From NCBI GenBank assembly GCA_963834015.1, contig CAWIAG010000002.1, positions 310,001 to 374,000 of the forward strand: a stretch of DNA of 64,000 bases, in the 5' to 3' direction. Origin of the DNA: FEN-1297 sp963834015 (GTDB lineage Bacteria; Bacteroidota; Ignavibacteria; Ignavibacteriales; Ignavibacteriaceae). This document shows, in pieces, positions 18,610 through 28,425 of this stretch. Under the pieces are notes generated by a model. That model had not been told where the DNA came from and searched no databases. It was given only the letters and a program-made list of their open reading frames with translations. The position numbers and the translations under genes are program-made. Each line of letters opens with the position of its first letter. Position 1 is the stretch's first letter.

Positions 18610-19965
18610 CTATAAATACTTATTCTCCTTAGCATACTTATAAAGATCGTCTCTGAATTTCGGATGGGCAATATTTATCAAAGCTTTAGCTCTTTCTCTA
18701 ATTGACTTTCCGAAAAGTTGAACATGACCATATTCAGTAACTACGTAATGAACATCTCCTCTTGTTGTGGTAACACCGGCGCCCTGTTTTAAAAACGTAG
18801 TAATCCTGGATATATTAAAATCTCTTGTTGTTGAGGGAAGGGCTATAATAGGCTTTCCTCCTTCCGAACGGGCGGCGCCTCTTATAAAATCCAACTGTCC
18901 TCCAAAGCCGCTGAATATTTTTGGACCCATTGAATCTGCACAAACCTGTCCTGTAATGTCGACTTCTATAGCAGAATTGATAGCAACCATTTTGTAATTT
19001 TTCGCAATAACAAACGGATCATTCACATACTCCTGCCTGTGGAATTCAATCATCGGGTTATTATCAATAAAATTGTACAATTTCTTTGACCCAAGTACAA
19101 AGCCAGCTACAATTTTTCCCGGGTGAAGGGTTTTCATTTCATTAGTAATAATACCGTTCTCCACAAGGTCAACTGCGCCATCGGAGAACATCTCCGAATG
19201 AACTCCCAACGCCCGTTTTTCTGAAAGATATTTTAGAACAAAGTCAGGAATAGCCCCTATTCCCATTTGCAGGGTAGAACCGTCTTCGATTAAATCTGCA
19301 ATATTATACGCAATTTTATTATAAATTTCATTTATTTCGCGCGAAGTTTCCTTTTCACCCTGAGGGAGCTCGGAAATTTCTTCTTCCACTTCAACTATAA
19401 AATTTATTTTGCTAATATGGATAAAACTATCGCCTAAGGCCCTGGGCATATTTTTATTCACCTGGGCAATTACAAATTTGGCTTTTTCAGCTCCGGTTTT
19501 TATTAAGCCGACTTCTACGCCGAGACTGCAAAAACCGTGTTCATCCGGTGGAGAAACATGTATAAATGCAGCACTTAGATTGATAACACCCTTGGAGAAT
19601 AAAAGCGGTGTTTCATATAGGAAAATAGGCATAAAATCTGCTCTTCCTTCTCTTACCGCTTCACGTGCGTTCGTCCCGACAAAAAATGCATTGTGCCTGA
19701 AATGGCCTTCCATCTCCGGTTTTGTATAAGGTAAATCTCCTACTGTTAACGCATGAAATATTTCAACATCATATAGTTCATCTTTCCTTTTCATGAGGGC
19801 ATTTATCAAAACCAGCGGCAGCGCAGCATTAGAATGAGCAAGAATTTTATCACCTGATTTGATTACCTTCACCGCTTCATCAGCAGATACAATTTTTTGA
19901 TTATACGCCTGCAGGATGTTGAACGGGATTGTATTTTTGGGATTTAAAGATTGAGTTGAAATCAT
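18610..19965 (-). CDS. acetyl-CoA hydrolase/transferase family protein
   Basis: A 451-residue class I CoA transferase of the Cat1/4-hydroxybutyrate CoA-transferase family. It would move CoA between acyl-CoA and acetate or a dicarboxylate, through a glutamyl-CoA intermediate on the Glu in GVHSEMFSDGAVDLV. Other family marks are QMGIGAIPDFVL before it and the C-terminal EYGHVQLFGKSIRERAKALI. A frame with 16 more residues (to 20013) exists. Neither start has a clear ribosome site; the internal one matches the family length better. It sits next to alanine dehydrogenase and a hydroxyacid dehydrogenase, suggesting use in amino-acid or organic-acid fermentation. Confidence 0.88.
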   Translation of the reverse strand: MISTQSLNPKNTIPFNILQAYNQKIVSADEAVKVIKSGDKILAHSNAALPLVLINALMKRKDELYDVEIFHALTVGDLPYTKPEMEGHFRHNAFFVGTNAREAVREGRADFMPIFLYETPLLFSKGVINLSAAFIHVSPPDEHGFCSLGVEVGLIKTGAEKAKFVIAQVNKNMPRALGDSFIHISKINFIVEVEEEISELPQGEKETSREINEIYNKIAYNIADLIEDGSTLQMGIGAIPDFVLKYLSEKRALGVHSEMFSDGAVDLVENGIITNEMKTLHPGKIVAGFVLGSKKLYNFIDNNPMIEFHRQEYVNDPFVIAKNYKMVAINSAIEVDITGQVCADSMGPKIFSGFGGQLDFIRGAARSEGGKPIIALPSTTRDFNISRITTFLKQGAGVTTTRGDVHYVVTEYGHVQLFGKSIRERAKALINIAHPKFRDDLYKYAKENKYL

Positions 19966-20127
19966 GTTGTACCAAATTAAATTGTAGTTATACCCTTTTG
20001 GGGTTAATGACATTTATTATCGAAATCAAAAGATAATTTTTTACTTAAGGAATCCTCTACCGGTTAGGCAGATTTTTCAATCGCTTTACTGCCATTATTG
20101 AGGCAGATCTATTTCTTGTCTTTCAAT

Positions 20128-21249
20128 TTAGTTATTTGAGAAAACTCTAAGTTTTCTATATTCAAGATTAAATATACCGGCTATTGCTTCATTGGAGCAG
20201 TATCCCTGGTAACAACAAACACCTTTTGATAAACCCTCATCTCCCAAAAGGGCATTTGCCAAACCATTATCGGCAATATTCAAGATATAACCAAGTGAGG
20301 CATTATTTAAACCATAACTTGCAGTTTTTGCAACAAGCGCCGGCATGTTGGGGACACAATAATGTATAATATTATGCATATAATAAATAGGATCAGAAAT
20401 AGTTGTAACATGACTTGTTTCAATACATCCGCCCTGATCGATTGCAACATCAATAATGACGGCGCCTTTTTTCATTTTTTTTACCATCTCTTCTGTAACT
20501 AAATGGGGAGTTTTTCCGCCTTTGATAAGAACTGCTCCAATTAAAACATCGGCAAATTTTACGCCTCTGGAAATAGTATACGGATTAGCAACAACTGTAG
20601 TAATTTTTTGTCTGAAATATGAATCAATCTGCCGCAACCTGTGCAAGTCTTTATCGATTACAATTACCTGCGCTCCTCTTCCAAGTGCTGCTCTTGCTGC
20701 CGTTGTACCAACAACACCCGCACCCAAAATTACTACTGCTGCCGGTGCAACACCTGTTATACCACCAAGAAGTATTCCTCTTCCGCCTTTTGTATAACTT
20801 TCAAGATATCTTTCTGCAACCTGAATTGATAACTGGCCGGCAATTTCACTCATTGAATGCAAAACAGGGAGACTGGTCTCATTTTCTATAAGTTCATAAC
20901 CAATTGCAGTGATATTTTTTTGGAGTAATTTTTCTATAACGCTTTTTGTACCGACAGCAAGATGCAGGAAAGAAAAAAGTATTTGATTCTCCTGAAGAAG
21001 TTCCGCTTCATTATCGCTAAGCGTAGAAACTTTAACTACCATTTCAGCTCTATGATAAACTTCTTCGGGGCTATAAACAATTGTTGCGCCGGTCTGTGCG
21101 TATTCTTGATTACTGAAATTGCTCGCATCCCCGGCACCGCTTTCAATATAAAGAGTATGACCGGCTCTGATCAGTGCATCTACTCCCGCCGGAGCAACTG
21201 CCACCCGTTTTTCTTCAAAAATATTTTCTTTTGGTATGCCTATTCTCAT
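20128..21249 (-). CDS. ald: alanine dehydrogenase
   Basis: A 373-residue enzyme that interconverts L-alanine and pyruvate with NAD and ammonia. Seen are the N-terminal MRIGIPKE, ENRVA-like EEKRVAVAPAGV, the substrate-region His in FSFLHLA, the dinucleotide fold GAGVVGTTAARAALGRGA, and the catalytic Asp in DVAIDQGGC. The length matches Ald (about 371) rather than PntA. It lies 94 bases downstream of the 2-hydroxyacid dehydrogenase gene and may be transcribed with it. Confidence 0.95.
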   Translation of the reverse strand: MRIGIPKENIFEEKRVAVAPAGVDALIRAGHTLYIESGAGDASNFSNQEYAQTGATIVYSPEEVYHRAEMVVKVSTLSDNEAELLQENQILFSFLHLAVGTKSVIEKLLQKNITAIGYELIENETSLPVLHSMSEIAGQLSIQVAERYLESYTKGGRGILLGGITGVAPAAVVILGAGVVGTTAARAALGRGAQVIVIDKDLHRLRQIDSYFRQKITTVVANPYTISRGVKFADVLIGAVLIKGGKTPHLVTEEMVKKMKKGAVIIDVAIDQGGCIETSHVTTISDPIYYMHNIIHYCVPNMPALVAKTASYGLNNASLGYILNIADNGLANALLGDEGLSKGVCCYQGYCSNEAIAGIFNLEYRKLRVFSNN

Positions 21250-21343
21250 TTTACTATAATGTAGTTTATTGACTTAGCCAAACCTACTTATAATGATTTT
21301 AATTTACAATATTATATATTAACTTTGAAAACGGCACCCTATT

Positions 21344-22321
21344 TTATGGCCAGAGGACCGGTGTAATAGCTTTTTTGCCGGACAATACAGAAATAACATT
21401 CTCAGCAGCTAATATAGCCATTTGAGTTCTGGCTTCGAAAGTTGCACTGCCGATATGTGGTAAAGCTACAACGTTTTCAAGTTTTAAGAGTTCAGGATTT
21501 ATGTAAGGTTCATTTTCGAAAACATCAAAACCTGCACCTCCGATCTTCTTCTGTTTTAATAATTTAATCAATGTTTTTTCATCAACAACTTCTCCACGGG
21601 CAGTATTAATGAAAATTGATGTTTTTTTTATTAATGATAGTTTTTCTTTATTCAGAAGGTGATACGTTTTTTCTGTTAGAGGAAGATGGATTGAAATAAA
21701 ATCAGCGGTTTTAAGAAGCGTGTCCAGCGAAGTTTTTTTTGCACCCGTACTTTCTTCTATCTGCGAACTCTTACTCCTGGAAAAATAAACAATATTTGCG
21801 CCGAATGCTTTTGCCCTTACTGCAACCGCTGTTCCTATCCTGCCGCCGCCTAATATACCGAATACTTTATTTTTTAATTCAATACCTAAAAAAAGCTTTG
21901 GCTTCCACCCTTTAAATTGCCCATTCCGGATAAATTTTTCCGCCTCGATTATTCTTCGTGCACATGCAAGAACGAGAGCTAATGTCAGATCGGCCGTTGA
22001 ATCTGTTAATGCATCCGGAGTATTTGTAACAATAATATTCTTTTTTTTTGCATATTCGATATCTATGTTATTATATCCGACAGCATAATTCGCTATAATT
22101 TTGCAATTTTTCATATTATCAATCAATTGAGCATCAATCCGATCACTAAGCAGTGAAATAATTGCATCGGCATCTTTTACATGCCCGGAAAATTCCTTTA
22201 AAGAAACCGGTGAATCATAATGATAAACAACTACATTATAACCTTTATCTTTTAAAAGCTTAATTGCAGCATCGGGAATTTCCCTTGTAATATATACTTT
22301 AGAATGAAATGATTTTGCCAT
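21344..22321 (-). CDS. D-2-hydroxyacid dehydrogenase (glyoxylate/hydroxypyruvate reductase type)
   Basis: A 325-residue NAD(P)-dependent D-2-hydroxyacid dehydrogenase. The Rossmann motif is GILGGGRIGTAVAVRA. The catalytic set is Arg in INTARGEVVDE, Glu in FENEPYINP and His in LPHIGSATFEA. The overall layout (PDALTDSTADLTLALVLACAR) is that of GyaR-type glyoxylate reductases, which reduce glyoxylate or hydroxypyruvate. It is 38 bases downstream of the SpmAB gene and 94 upstream of ald; a joint role in three-carbon acid metabolism is inference. Confidence 0.92.
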   Translation of the reverse strand: MAKSFHSKVYITREIPDAAIKLLKDKGYNVVVYHYDSPVSLKEFSGHVKDADAIISLLSDRIDAQLIDNMKNCKIIANYAVGYNNIDIEYAKKKNIIVTNTPDALTDSTADLTLALVLACARRIIEAEKFIRNGQFKGWKPKLFLGIELKNKVFGILGGGRIGTAVAVRAKAFGANIVYFSRSKSSQIEESTGAKKTSLDTLLKTADFISIHLPLTEKTYHLLNKEKLSLIKKTSIFINTARGEVVDEKTLIKLLKQKKIGGAGFDVFENEPYINPELLKLENVVALPHIGSATFEARTQMAILAAENVISVLSGKKAITPVLWP

Positions 22322-22359
22322 ATAATTAAAAATAATTGTAGTTTTATTTTAATACTAGT

Positions 22360-24009
22360 TTATAATCCAAATAATATTCGAACAATAAATACTGCCCCAA
22401 GAATCCCTGCTAAATCAGCAATGATTCCTGCAGGCAGAGCATGACGGACGTTTTTTATATTGACAGCGCCAAAATAAACAGCAAGTACATAAAAGGTAGT
22501 TTCGGAGCTTCCATTTAAAGTTGAAACCAATATACCAATAAATGAATCAGCTCCATGAACCGAAATAGTCTCAGCCATAACACCAAGAGCACCGCTTCCC
22601 GAAAGCGGCCGCATCAAGGCCATCGGGACGGCTTCGGCGGGCAGACCTATAAGATTAGTAACAGGATGCAGAACATAAACAAGCAAATCCATTGCACCGC
22701 CGGCTCTAAAAATTCCTATTGCTACAAGCATAGCAACAAGATAAGGTATAATTCTTACTGCAATATTAAAACCCTCTTTGGCGCCATCAATAAATTTTTC
22801 ATAAACCTTTATTTTTTTTACAGCACCATATCCAACAAAAAGAACAATTAAAAGAGGGATAGCAATTGATGAGCAAGTTTGGATAACCTCTTTAAATTTC
22901 TCAGAAAAAAATAAAGAGAATGTTTTAGCAACAGCCTTTCCAGTCCCCGAATAAACGGCTAAAATGATCAAAGCTGCAATCATTACCAGAATAATTAACC
23001 CAATTAAATTATTATTAATCCATCGGGAAAATTCCCCCTTTTTAATTGGGAATTTTTCCAGAGTTTTTGCAGTAGTTATCCCCGCAATAGTCGCACAAAG
23101 CGATGCAAATAGTGAAGTTCCAATAATTACTGCCGGCTGGCTGCTTCCGGCAGCAGCACGAACTGCGATTGCTGTTGCAGGAATCATTGTCATTCCCGCA
23201 GTATTGATGGCCAGGAATGTACACATTGCATTTGTAGCTGTCCCTTTATGCGGGTTTAATTCGTCCAACTCCTCCATTGCTTTTAAGCCAAATGGTGTTG
23301 CAGCATTTCCAAGACCAAGCATATTTGCAGAAATATTCATTATCATAGAACCCATTGCGGGGTGATTTGCCGGAACATCGGGAAATAATTTTTTAGTAAC
23401 CGGTTTCAACCATGAAGCTATAACGGATATAAGGCCGGCTTCTTCGGCAATTTTCATAATGCCTATCCATAAAGCCATTATACCAATTAAACCAAGGGCA
23501 ATTGTTACAGCAGTACCGGCATAAGAAAGAGCCGCATTTGTAACGTTCTTTATCTTAATTAATGAGACTTTATCAAAAGTTACCCGTCCCATAAATGAAC
23601 TTCCCGGACCTGTGGGAAACTTAGCCAAACTATCTATTATTATTCTACCAGCTAAAACATCTTTTTCCCCCGAAACCGAAGCCATATCCCGCCAGATTTC
23701 AGGGACTGATTTTTGAATTTTAATGTAAATGGAATTTTCTAAACTGCCCGGATGGGAAATAATCATTGCGGGGATAACAATATCAGAAACGACATTTGCT
23801 TTATAAAAGTTATTAAAATCCTGCTGCTTAACATCAAGAGAAGCTTGATAATTTATTCCGGAATCTTTTTGTGCAGATTCAGAAATGTAAACATGAACCT
23901 TAAGTGATTCATTATTTCTGTATTTGTTTTCATTTTGATTTACCAGGTCAGTAGTTACTGCAGTACCTATTCCCAAAAATAAAAGTGTCAGCCAAACATA
24001 GTTTAACAT
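22360..24009 (-). CDS. SpmA-SpmB fusion, nucleoside-recognition (Gate) membrane protein
   Basis: A 549-residue membrane protein. An N-terminal hydrophobic segment is followed by about 120 hydrophilic residues, probably outside the membrane. A SpmA-like half (GSMIMNISANMLGLGNAATP, near residue 230) comes next and then a SpmB-like half (RPLSGSGALGVMAETIS, near 470). Both halves carry the Gate/nucleoside-recognition domain signature. In Bacillus, SpmA and SpmB are separate and affect spore-core dehydration; fused forms occur in Bacteroidota, where the substrate is unknown. No sporulation genes are seen here, so a transport or channel role unrelated to spores is likely. Confidence 0.88.
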   Translation of the reverse strand: MLNYVWLTLLFLGIGTAVTTDLVNQNENKYRNNESLKVHVYISESAQKDSGINYQASLDVKQQDFNNFYKANVVSDIVIPAMIISHPGSLENSIYIKIQKSVPEIWRDMASVSGEKDVLAGRIIIDSLAKFPTGPGSSFMGRVTFDKVSLIKIKNVTNAALSYAGTAVTIALGLIGIMALWIGIMKIAEEAGLISVIASWLKPVTKKLFPDVPANHPAMGSMIMNISANMLGLGNAATPFGLKAMEELDELNPHKGTATNAMCTFLAINTAGMTMIPATAIAVRAAAGSSQPAVIIGTSLFASLCATIAGITTAKTLEKFPIKKGEFSRWINNNLIGLIILVMIAALIILAVYSGTGKAVAKTFSLFFSEKFKEVIQTCSSIAIPLLIVLFVGYGAVKKIKVYEKFIDGAKEGFNIAVRIIPYLVAMLVAIGIFRAGGAMDLLVYVLHPVTNLIGLPAEAVPMALMRPLSGSGALGVMAETISVHGADSFIGILVSTLNGSSETTFYVLAVYFGAVNIKNVRHALPAGIIADLAGILGAVFIVRILFGL

Positions 24010-24130
24010 CAGGCAACCCGTTTTCTTCTTTTTCGCCTATGATACTTTAGGTGGAATTTTATCTTTCTTTTCAACAATTAATTTTTCAGAAATCTCCGGC
24101 ATACAATTGAGAAAGGATGCGTATGTCAAG

Positions 24131-24595
24131 TTACCCTCCGGCTTCTTCAAAGGCCTGTATTTCTTCAGAGTCGATAATAGCAATCCTGCTTAGAGTTGAA
24201 AAATCAATAGCTCCTTCAATAGTTTTCTTATATTTTTTCAAATAATTCTGACGTAAATCATCTATCAGCTTATTATCATCAATTTTCCTAATCTTACCTT
24301 TTATAGAGATGGAGAAGAAACTATAAGTAGGCTCAAAATCAATACCTTCTGTTTTGCCCCCGGTTCCGATTTTAATTATCGTGAATGCAACGGAATCATT
24401 AAAATGGATATTTTCATAAAATTCATCTTCATCACTAAAGAATATATAGATATTTTTATCCTGATAGAGAAAAGGGGCAGCAATCTGAGCAATTTTGTCA
24501 CTTCCATGATTCAAAGCCAATACGCCGGCTACATTAGTTTTCAATTCACTCTCTATTAAATCTAAGTCCCTGATCTGAGTGATATTTTTATGCAT
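24131..24595 (-). CDS. pyridoxamine-phosphate-oxidase-like split-barrel protein
   Basis: A 154-residue protein with the FMN-binding split-barrel pattern: GVLALNHGSDKIAQIAAPF, then NIYIFFSDEDEFYENI, then SVAFTIIKIG and YSFFSISIKGKIRKI. This resembles the HugZ/pyridoxamine 5'-phosphate oxidase-like group, whose members bind flavin or haem. The cofactor is not settled by the sequence. It is 121 bases upstream of the SpmAB gene on the same strand. Confidence 0.7.
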   Translation of the reverse strand: MHKNITQIRDLDLIESELKTNVAGVLALNHGSDKIAQIAAPFLYQDKNIYIFFSDEDEFYENIHFNDSVAFTIIKIGTGGKTEGIDFEPTYSFFSISIKGKIRKIDDNKLIDDLRQNYLKKYKKTIEGAIDFSTLSRIAIIDSEEIQAFEEAGG

Positions 24596-24757
24596 AATAG
24601 TTCTTTCGACTTTTTTCGAATTTAGATTTGTTAAAAATTCTTATATCGAGATATTTATATTTTAAGATAAATTTAATAAATGAAAATTCAAAATGGTTAA
24701 TTTTATGATAAGTTAAAAACCCGGTTCTTAATTTAATATTTTTCTATGAAAATATAA

Positions 24758-24799
24758 GTATAATTTTAATTGTATAATTTTAATTGTATAATTTTAATT
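24758..24799. repeat. three perfect 14-bp tandem repeats
   Basis: The unit GTATAATTTTAATT occurs three times head to tail, just past the stop of the AddA-like gene (24805). Each unit contains a TATAAT-like box. It may be slippage-prone AT-rich sequence; a role in transcription of the downstream split-barrel gene is possible but unproven. Confidence 0.8.
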
Positions 24800-24804
24800 C
24801 AAAA

Positions 24805-27800
24805 TTATAAGATAATACAATGCTTATGGTCTGTTGAGTATGAACAATATTTACAGTGAGTGAGATTTTTGCTAATTATTTGTTTCCTGGTATTACTTAC
24901 CATACTACTTATTTCATCCCTTATTTTTTCGAAATCAGATCGCCCGATTTCTTTTTTATAAATTTGATCCGGATACCTTATAAATATTAATTGAATTTCG
25001 AATTTATTCGTTTTACTGAATAACCTGCCTGCAATATAAGAATAAAAGCTTAATTGGGTGTAGTAAGTATTAATTTTTTCCCCAATCTGTTTATCTTCCA
25101 GTATATCTGTTTTATAATCTACGATTAAGACACTATTTTCTTTAAATATGAGCTTATCTATAATGCCATAAAGATAGTAATTGTTCTCTTTAGCATAAAC
25201 TTCATACTCATTCCTATAGTCCCGGAATTTGTTTATTTCTTTATAAACGGCTGATTTATAGTATTTATCAAGTTCACTTATAATTTCAGTTTTAAGGCTG
25301 CTAATCACTTTTTCTCCGGTTTCAAAGGGGTCGGTTTCGATTTTTAAAATATTATTTATGTTGTCTTCAAATTGTTCAGCGGGCACATCTTTCTGTAATA
25401 ATTTATGTATAGCCCGGCCTTTGATATCGGCAGATTCCTTAATAATATTTCGTACCTCAGTTTCTTGTGCACCTGTTAATTTCTCATCTTCAGATTCATT
25501 GAATTCATATCTTGCAAAAATTCCTTTTTTTACCTGCCATTTTTTGTAAAGGCCGAATATTTGGGCATATCCCAAATCATAAGTTAAATAATATTTTAAA
25601 GGGCATTGTGTATACACAGACAACTTAGTTGCGGAGACAATTTCTCCGTCAGGTATATCGGTTACCTTATTGCCGATAAACTTTTTTTTAGTTAATAATT
25701 CGGTACCGGTTTTATTATTTTTGACATTTTCAATTTTGGTTATTATTGGGATATCAAGAATGATTGTTTTATTGTAATATTCATTTTTTTCTAAATTCAA
25801 AAATTGTAAATCGGTATTTATAGATACTTTGTCCCTATCAAAATCTATATCCAGCCCTCTCCGGATTAATCCCATGAATGAATCATCTGCATAATTATTA
25901 TCAGCCTTCTTAAAGCAAGAAATGAATAAATAATTTTCAGCCCTTGTAATACCGACATAGAGCAAACGTTTAATTTCGGCCAAATCCTTCTTTCTTGCAA
26001 TAAGGTTACTCAATCCGATAACAGGAGCGGATTTGTATTCAGCAGATAAACGATCAGCAGGGGGTAATTTGGTAAGCAGCCCGAAATCTTTATTAACAGA
26101 TATTCTTTTAGATTTTGTAATATTTTTTGATGAGATGTCATCACATCGATAAAGGAACACTGCAGGAAATTCTAGTCCTTTTGCCTGATGGAGAGTCATT
26201 ATATTTACCGAGTTCATTTCTTCTGCAACGCTTGCCTGGGATTCATCGTCACTCAACTCAATTGAATCTTTCAAATAGCTGACATAGTCATACAGAGTTT
26301 TAAATCCCTTAGAGAAAAATCTTATTGTTATCTTAATAAGTTTTTCAATATTAGCTAATTCCTGCACACCATTCGGGTTATTAGCGATAACCGCCAAAGT
26401 ATCGGATTCATTAAGTATTTTTCTAAGCAGAAAGGGAATATCATAATTATTTGCGAGCAGTATATTTTCAGATAAAATATCAATGATGCTTTTAATTTCA
26501 GGTTTATCCGATCCGTATTTCTTTAATTTTTCCCAGTAACATTCGCATTTGACCAATGAAATTTCAAAAATCACCGCATCAGAAAGCGAAAAAAAGGGGG
26601 ATCTTAGAATTCCAACTAATGCAGTATCATTTTTTTCATCAGACAAGAAGGAGACATAATTATAAATATCATAAATTGTTTGCCTCCTAAAAAATCCTTT
26701 CCCTCCGACAATTAAAAACGGTATGCCGTATTTTATGAATGCCTTTTCAAGTTCAATAAACGACTTTCTTTTTCTGCAAAGAATTGCCACATCCTGCCAG
26801 GATATTTTTTCAGTGACTGTATTATTATTAACCAGCAGCAATATTCTTTTAGCAACAAATTCTGCCTGATTACACCCATTAATGTCGGGTTCATTCCCGC
26901 CGGCATCATTGCTGCTTAAAAGTATTTCAACCCCACTGGTTATATCATCTATTCTTGCACAGACAAGATCAGAAGGACCCACTTCATTATAAATTAAATT
27001 TGGATATTTAAATAAATTCCTAAAGAGTACATTTGTAAACAGGCAAATAGCCGGCGCCATCCTAAAACTTTCCGGCAGAGTCAGTAATGCGCCTTTTCCA
27101 GAGACAGCTTCAATATTCTTTTTTGTACGGTCGAATACTTCCAGGTCGGCATCACGAAACATGTAAATACTTTGCTTTTCATCTCCGACAACAAATAAAT
27201 TTCCTTTTCTCAACTGGTCCAGGATAGGTAAAAATATATTATATTGAATTTCATTAGTATCTTGATATTCATCAATCATTATATATTTATATTTATCAGA
27301 GACGCTTTCCCTTACATTTTCCAGATCAAGGATATTTTTTGTACACAACAGAATATCCTCATAGTCTAAGAAGCCGTTATCTCGTTTTTTCTTTGAATAA
27401 TTTTCAAGAGCACGCTTAAAAAAATATATAATCGTCCTGCCGAATTTTGCCAGGTCTAATTCACTTTCGGAAGAATCAACTTCCAGGACGAAATAAGTAA
27501 GGTCTTCGAAATACTCTGTTAAGAAAAGAATTTCGCTTTGAATATCATCCCTTAATTTAGCAGGAAGATAATCCCTTGATTTAATTCCCCCGTCGGCTTT
27601 AATAATCAAATCTTTAATTTCAAACAAACACTTAATTCTTCCTTCTATGTCATCTAAGCTAATAAGTTTGCGAATTAATCTATTTAATTCAATTGCAATC
27701 TTGTTATCAGGATTATTTTCAAGCACCAGGGAATTCATATTAGTAATTGAAGAAAGGAAAGTATTCAGCCGTTTTATAATAATTTTATCTGCATATTCAA

Positions 27801-28419
27801 TAAAAATGCTCCTGAAAAACCCGGCAATTTCGATATCAGATTTGGAATAAATACTTTGAGAGAAGCTTAGGACATTTTTACGATTTTTAATTAATGCAAT
27901 TATTTCCCCGGCAAACAGGCTCTTAGACGCGATAATTCTTATAAGATATTTTAAATTATCCATCTCGTCCGGATTTTTAATTGAAGATTTTATCATTTCT
28001 TCAACCGACAACTCGATTAACTCATCCGATATTTGCTCATCGACGGCAGTAAAGTTAGCATCAAGCCCCGCTTCGACGGGATGTTCTTTTAATATATCTA
28101 TGCAGAAAGAATGAATCGTAGAAATATTGGCTGAAACTAATTGTCTGCGTATGTATTCCAATTTTTTTCGTTCAGCAAGGTTACTACACGACTTTAAACT
28201 CTCATCTATTTCTAGTGCAATCTTCTTATAAAGTTCACCCGCTGCTTTATCCGTAAAAGTGATAGCCGCTATATTTCTTAAAGGAATATTTTCCTCGGCA
28301 GCTATGCGTAAATATCTTTTAGACAGGACAAAAGTTTTGCCTGATCCGGCATTTGCGGTTAAGGAAATATGCTTTTTATAATCAAGAGCATTTTTTTGAT
28401 GTGAAGTAAGCGCGGCCAT
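24805..28419 (-). CDS. AddA-like UvrD helicase with Fe-S PD-(D/E)XK nuclease domain
   Basis: A 1204-residue superfamily 1A helicase-nuclease for double-strand break processing. Helicase motifs are in order: Walker A TANAGSGKTFV (Lys28), AITFTDKAAGEL, DEYQDTNEIQY, GDEKQSIYMFRDA, NIMTLHQAKGLEFPAV and LLYVGITRA. The C-terminus is a RecB-type nuclease with GIIDKLI and VLIVDYKTD. Four cysteines flank it, Cys939 in TQCPLKYYL and Cys1189-x2-Cys1192-x8-Cys1201 at the very end, the pattern of an iron-sulphur staple. No AddB partner is adjacent. It follows the sensor kinase gene by only 6 bases. Confidence 0.9.
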   Translation of the reverse strand: MAALTSHQKNALDYKKHISLTANAGSGKTFVLSKRYLRIAAEENIPLRNIAAITFTDKAAGELYKKIALEIDESLKSCSNLAERKKLEYIRRQLVSANISTIHSFCIDILKEHPVEAGLDANFTAVDEQISDELIELSVEEMIKSSIKNPDEMDNLKYLIRIIASKSLFAGEIIALIKNRKNVLSFSQSIYSKSDIEIAGFFRSIFIEYADKIIIKRLNTFLSSITNMNSLVLENNPDNKIAIELNRLIRKLISLDDIEGRIKCLFEIKDLIIKADGGIKSRDYLPAKLRDDIQSEILFLTEYFEDLTYFVLEVDSSESELDLAKFGRTIIYFFKRALENYSKKKRDNGFLDYEDILLCTKNILDLENVRESVSDKYKYIMIDEYQDTNEIQYNIFLPILDQLRKGNLFVVGDEKQSIYMFRDADLEVFDRTKKNIEAVSGKGALLTLPESFRMAPAICLFTNVLFRNLFKYPNLIYNEVGPSDLVCARIDDITSGVEILLSSNDAGGNEPDINGCNQAEFVAKRILLLVNNNTVTEKISWQDVAILCRKRKSFIELEKAFIKYGIPFLIVGGKGFFRRQTIYDIYNYVSFLSDEKNDTALVGILRSPFFSLSDAVIFEISLVKCECYWEKLKKYGSDKPEIKSIIDILSENILLANNYDIPFLLRKILNESDTLAVIANNPNGVQELANIEKLIKITIRFFSKGFKTLYDYVSYLKDSIELSDDESQASVAEEMNSVNIMTLHQAKGLEFPAVFLYRCDDISSKNITKSKRISVNKDFGLLTKLPPADRLSAEYKSAPVIGLSNLIARKKDLAEIKRLLYVGITRAENYLFISCFKKADNNYADDSFMGLIRRGLDIDFDRDKVSINTDLQFLNLEKNEYYNKTIILDIPIITKIENVKNNKTGTELLTKKKFIGNKVTDIPDGEIVSATKLSVYTQCPLKYYLTYDLGYAQIFGLYKKWQVKKGIFARYEFNESEDEKLTGAQETEVRNIIKESADIKGRAIHKLLQKDVPAEQFEDNINNILKIETDPFETGEKVISSLKTEIISELDKYYKSAVYKEINKFRDYRNEYEVYAKENNYYLYGIIDKLIFKENSVLIVDYKTDILEDKQIGEKINTYYTQLSFYSYIAGRLFSKTNKFEIQLIFIRYPDQIYKKEIGRSDFEKIRDEISSMVSNTRKQIISKNLTHCKYCSYSTDHKHCIIL

Positions 28420-28425
28420 CTGTTT

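Noticed and set aside
17762..24595. A single metabolic operon from the split-barrel gene to the phosphoesterase
   Set aside because: The genes share a strand, but gaps of 90-160 bases at several joints and unrelated products make one transcript unproven; only the SpmAB to dehydrogenase joint (38 bases) is tight.
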